A stretch of 23,784 bases of DNA from a virus: positions 1-23,784 of IMG/VR virus record IMGVR_UViG_3300022413_000040; one strand, 5' to 3'. The position numbers and the translations under genes are program-made. Below are positions 23,054 to 23,784 of this stretch, in pieces (position 1 is the stretch's first letter; the number at the start of each line of letters is the position of its first letter). Under the pieces are notes generated by a model. That model saw only the letters and a program-made list of their open reading frames with translations. It was not told the origin of the DNA and ran no database searches.

Positions 23054-23081
23054 TTGACAACCTAGCCCCATGAACTAGGCT
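23054..23081 (+). promoter_or_regulatory. Promoter with internal inverted repeat before the structured RNA
   Basis: Perfect -35 TTGACA (23054-23059), 16-base spacer, weak -10 TAGGCT (23076-23081). CCTAG (23061-23065) and CTAGG (23075-23079) form an inverted repeat inside the spacer, suggesting control by a repressor. Predicted transcription start is near the first hairpin at 23087. Confidence 0.5.
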
Positions 23082-23086
23082 CTAGA

Positions 23087-23330
23087 TAAGGCACTCCTCG
23101 CCTTAAAGCAGTAAGCCCCCTCCCTGGGGCTGTCAGGAAGAGAACCGGGGATACAGAACAAATCCAAGCAACGCCTGGCCGGCGACTTGGTCCCTGGCAT
23201 CAGAGTCAGACTCTGCGGCTAGCTGTCAATATGGATATTGATAGTTAACGGGGAACGCTGAGTACCTGTATCTGGCCAAGAGCCAGACTCGTCGGAGGGA
23301 CTGCCGACCAGGGGAAAAGGCCCTTTCCTG
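23087..23330 (+). ncRNA. Candidate structured RNA made of eight successive hairpins
   Basis: No plausible gene is present, but stems follow one another: TAAGGC/GCCTTA (23087-23105), AGCCCC/GGGGCT (23114-23131), CCAAG plus CGCC with GGCG plus CTTGG (23164-23190), CAGAGT/ACTCTG (23201-23215), a 12-bp stem around TCAATA/TATTGA (23220-23247), TCTGGC/GCCAGA (23271-23287), GTCGG/CCGAC (23291-23308) and GGAAA/TTTCC (23313-23328). The first two loops carry CTCC, complementary to Shine-Dalgarno sequences. A -35 TTGACA precedes it. It matches no RNA class I recognise. A clear T-tract terminator is missing. Confidence 0.5.
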
Positions 23331-23332
23331 CC

Positions 23333-23389
23333 TGTTAATTAAATATCCCATTAATCCTGTGGATAACTCTGTTAATAACCTGTTAATAA
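23333..23389 (+). other. Candidate replication origin: array of DnaA-box-like 9-mers
   Basis: An AT-rich segment with four same-orientation 9-mers: TGTTAATTA (23333-23341), a perfect DnaA box TGTGGATAA (23358-23366), and TGTTAATAA twice (23370-23378, 23381-23389) spaced 12 and 11 bases apart. Clustered DnaA boxes beside AT-rich sequence are the mark of replication origins. They could instead bind a repressor or a phage initiator. Confidence 0.5.
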
Positions 23390-23393
23390 GTGC

Positions 23394-23421
23394 TTGACTA
23401 CTGATTAAATACAGGTATTAA
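23394..23421 (+). promoter_or_regulatory. Sigma70-type promoter downstream of the candidate origin
   Basis: TTGACT (23394-23399), 16-base spacer, TATTAA (23416-23421). It points to the right into a second structured, non-coding stretch. It could supply an RNA for origin activation or drive genes beyond the window. Confidence 0.5.
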
Positions 23422-23424
23422 TAC

Positions 23425-23525
23425 ACCCATCCTGGGGAATAAACATGGGTTGTCAGCGACATGAGTTCTGCTAGTTTGCAGACGGGACCTACTCAGCCCC
23501 GCCCCCCTCATGGCGCTGAGGTCCC
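23425..23525 (+). ncRNA. Second structured segment with C-rich loop
   Basis: ACCCAT/ATGGGT (23425-23450), TCTGC/GCAGA (23467-23482), and a bulged 11-bp stem GGGAC + CTCAGC with GCTGAG + GTCCC (23484-23525) whose loop is almost all cytosine. A 69-codon frame from ATG 23461 crosses it but has no ribosome-binding site. It is probably a leader or small RNA from the promoter at 23394. Confidence 0.4.
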
Positions 23526-23675
23526 TTCCCATGTCCCCAGGAGCTTCAACCACTTAGGTCTGTATCAATCCTCCCGCCGGCGAAGGCAGAAGGAGATGGA
23601 CAGCCTTGCACTACTACTATTCACAGGTATAGACATAAAGGATGACTGTATCTGTGAGTGTGTATCGTAAACGCA
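23526..23675. other. Non-coding or undetermined stretch
   Basis: I see no supported gene, RNA or repeat here. The 69-codon frame that continues to 23670 has no initiation signal and a composition unlike the neighbouring genes. Confidence 0.4.
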
Positions 23676-23702
23676 AACACTGACCACTGGTCACTAAGTG
23701 TT
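23676..23702. repeat. Perfect inverted repeat, possible operator or terminator stem
   Basis: TGACCA-C-TGGTCA (23681-23693) is a perfect 13-base dyad, enclosed by AACACT (23676-23681) and AGTGTT (23697-23702). No T-tract follows, so a binding site for a dimeric repressor is more likely than a terminator. Confidence 0.5.
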
Positions 23703-23784
23703 ACTATCTACCCCACCTAATCCTACAAAGGGACCCTATATTTAGGGGGAGGGGGCCCCAAGTGGGTTGGGAGAAAGAGTGTTA
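23703..23784. other. Non-coding end of window with G-rich tract
   Basis: The last 82 bases hold a small CCCTA/TAGGG hairpin, then a purine-rich run containing a GGGGCCCC palindrome. No coding frame or clear signal is supported; the next gene presumably begins beyond the window. Confidence 0.4.

Noticed and set aside
23087-23330. tRNA, tmRNA or group I intron
   Set aside because: No T-loop, acceptor pairing or conserved intron core sequences could be found by eye.
23461-23670. 69-codon plus-strand frame near the right end
   Set aside because: No Shine-Dalgarno, odd Pro/Arg/Ser composition, and it crosses the strong bulged stem at 23484-23525; non-coding RNA explains the stretch better.

Overview
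The window looks like most of the structural half and part of the early region of a tailed bacteriophage with podovirus-type architecture. Evidence is the gene order terminase, portal, scaffold, major capsid, head-tail adaptor, P22 gp10-like tail hub, collar-domain protein and three ejection-type proteins, with no tape measure, tail tube or sheath gene. No host genes, integrase, DNA polymerase, helicase or recognisable endolysin are visible. Small proteins with membrane segments, Shine-Dalgarno-led starts and SSB-like chemistry suggest a bacterial host, probably Gram-negative, but the host cannot be named from this sequence.

Layout. (1) 1-17440, plus strand: the morphogenesis module. Genes are packed with ATGA/TAATG overlaps. 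Two paralogous fibre-like proteins with 20-residue repeats and a shared C-terminal helix lie between portal and scaffold. A strong intrinsic terminator follows the capsid gene. The module ends with a coiled-coil plus membrane-segment protein of holin/XhlA type. (2) 22430-17348, minus strand: one long, tightly coupled early operon. It contains a protein with an SSB-like acidic tail, a Cas4/RecB-like nuclease, an Hjc-like resolvase, a membrane protein carrying a copy of the capsid N-terminal arm, an Ala/Trp-repeat protein and a series of small unknown proteins. Its tail runs convergently into the plus-strand module and overlaps it. (3) 22404-23036, plus strand: a short regulatory operon of a ribbon-helix-helix protein, a zinc-ribbon protein and two tiny single-span membrane proteins. 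It diverges from the minus operon across overlapping, mutually exclusive promoters. (4) 23037-23784: no convincing gene. This stretch holds a promoter, about 240 nt of consecutive hairpins (probable structured RNA), an array of DnaA-box-like 9-mers resembling a replication origin, a second promoter and a second structured segment.

The most unusual observation is the 75-residue GTG-initiated protein at 19632-19859 (minus). Its residues 14-37 match residues 17-40 of this phage's own major capsid protein at 14 of 24 positions, with many synonymous differences, followed by a C-terminal transmembrane helix. A membrane-anchored capsid-arm mimic is not a function I recognise. The others most worth checking are the face-to-face promoter switch at 22404-22456, the structured RNA and origin region, the tiny membrane-protein pair, and the nested or overlapping frames at 392-547 and 17888-17954.
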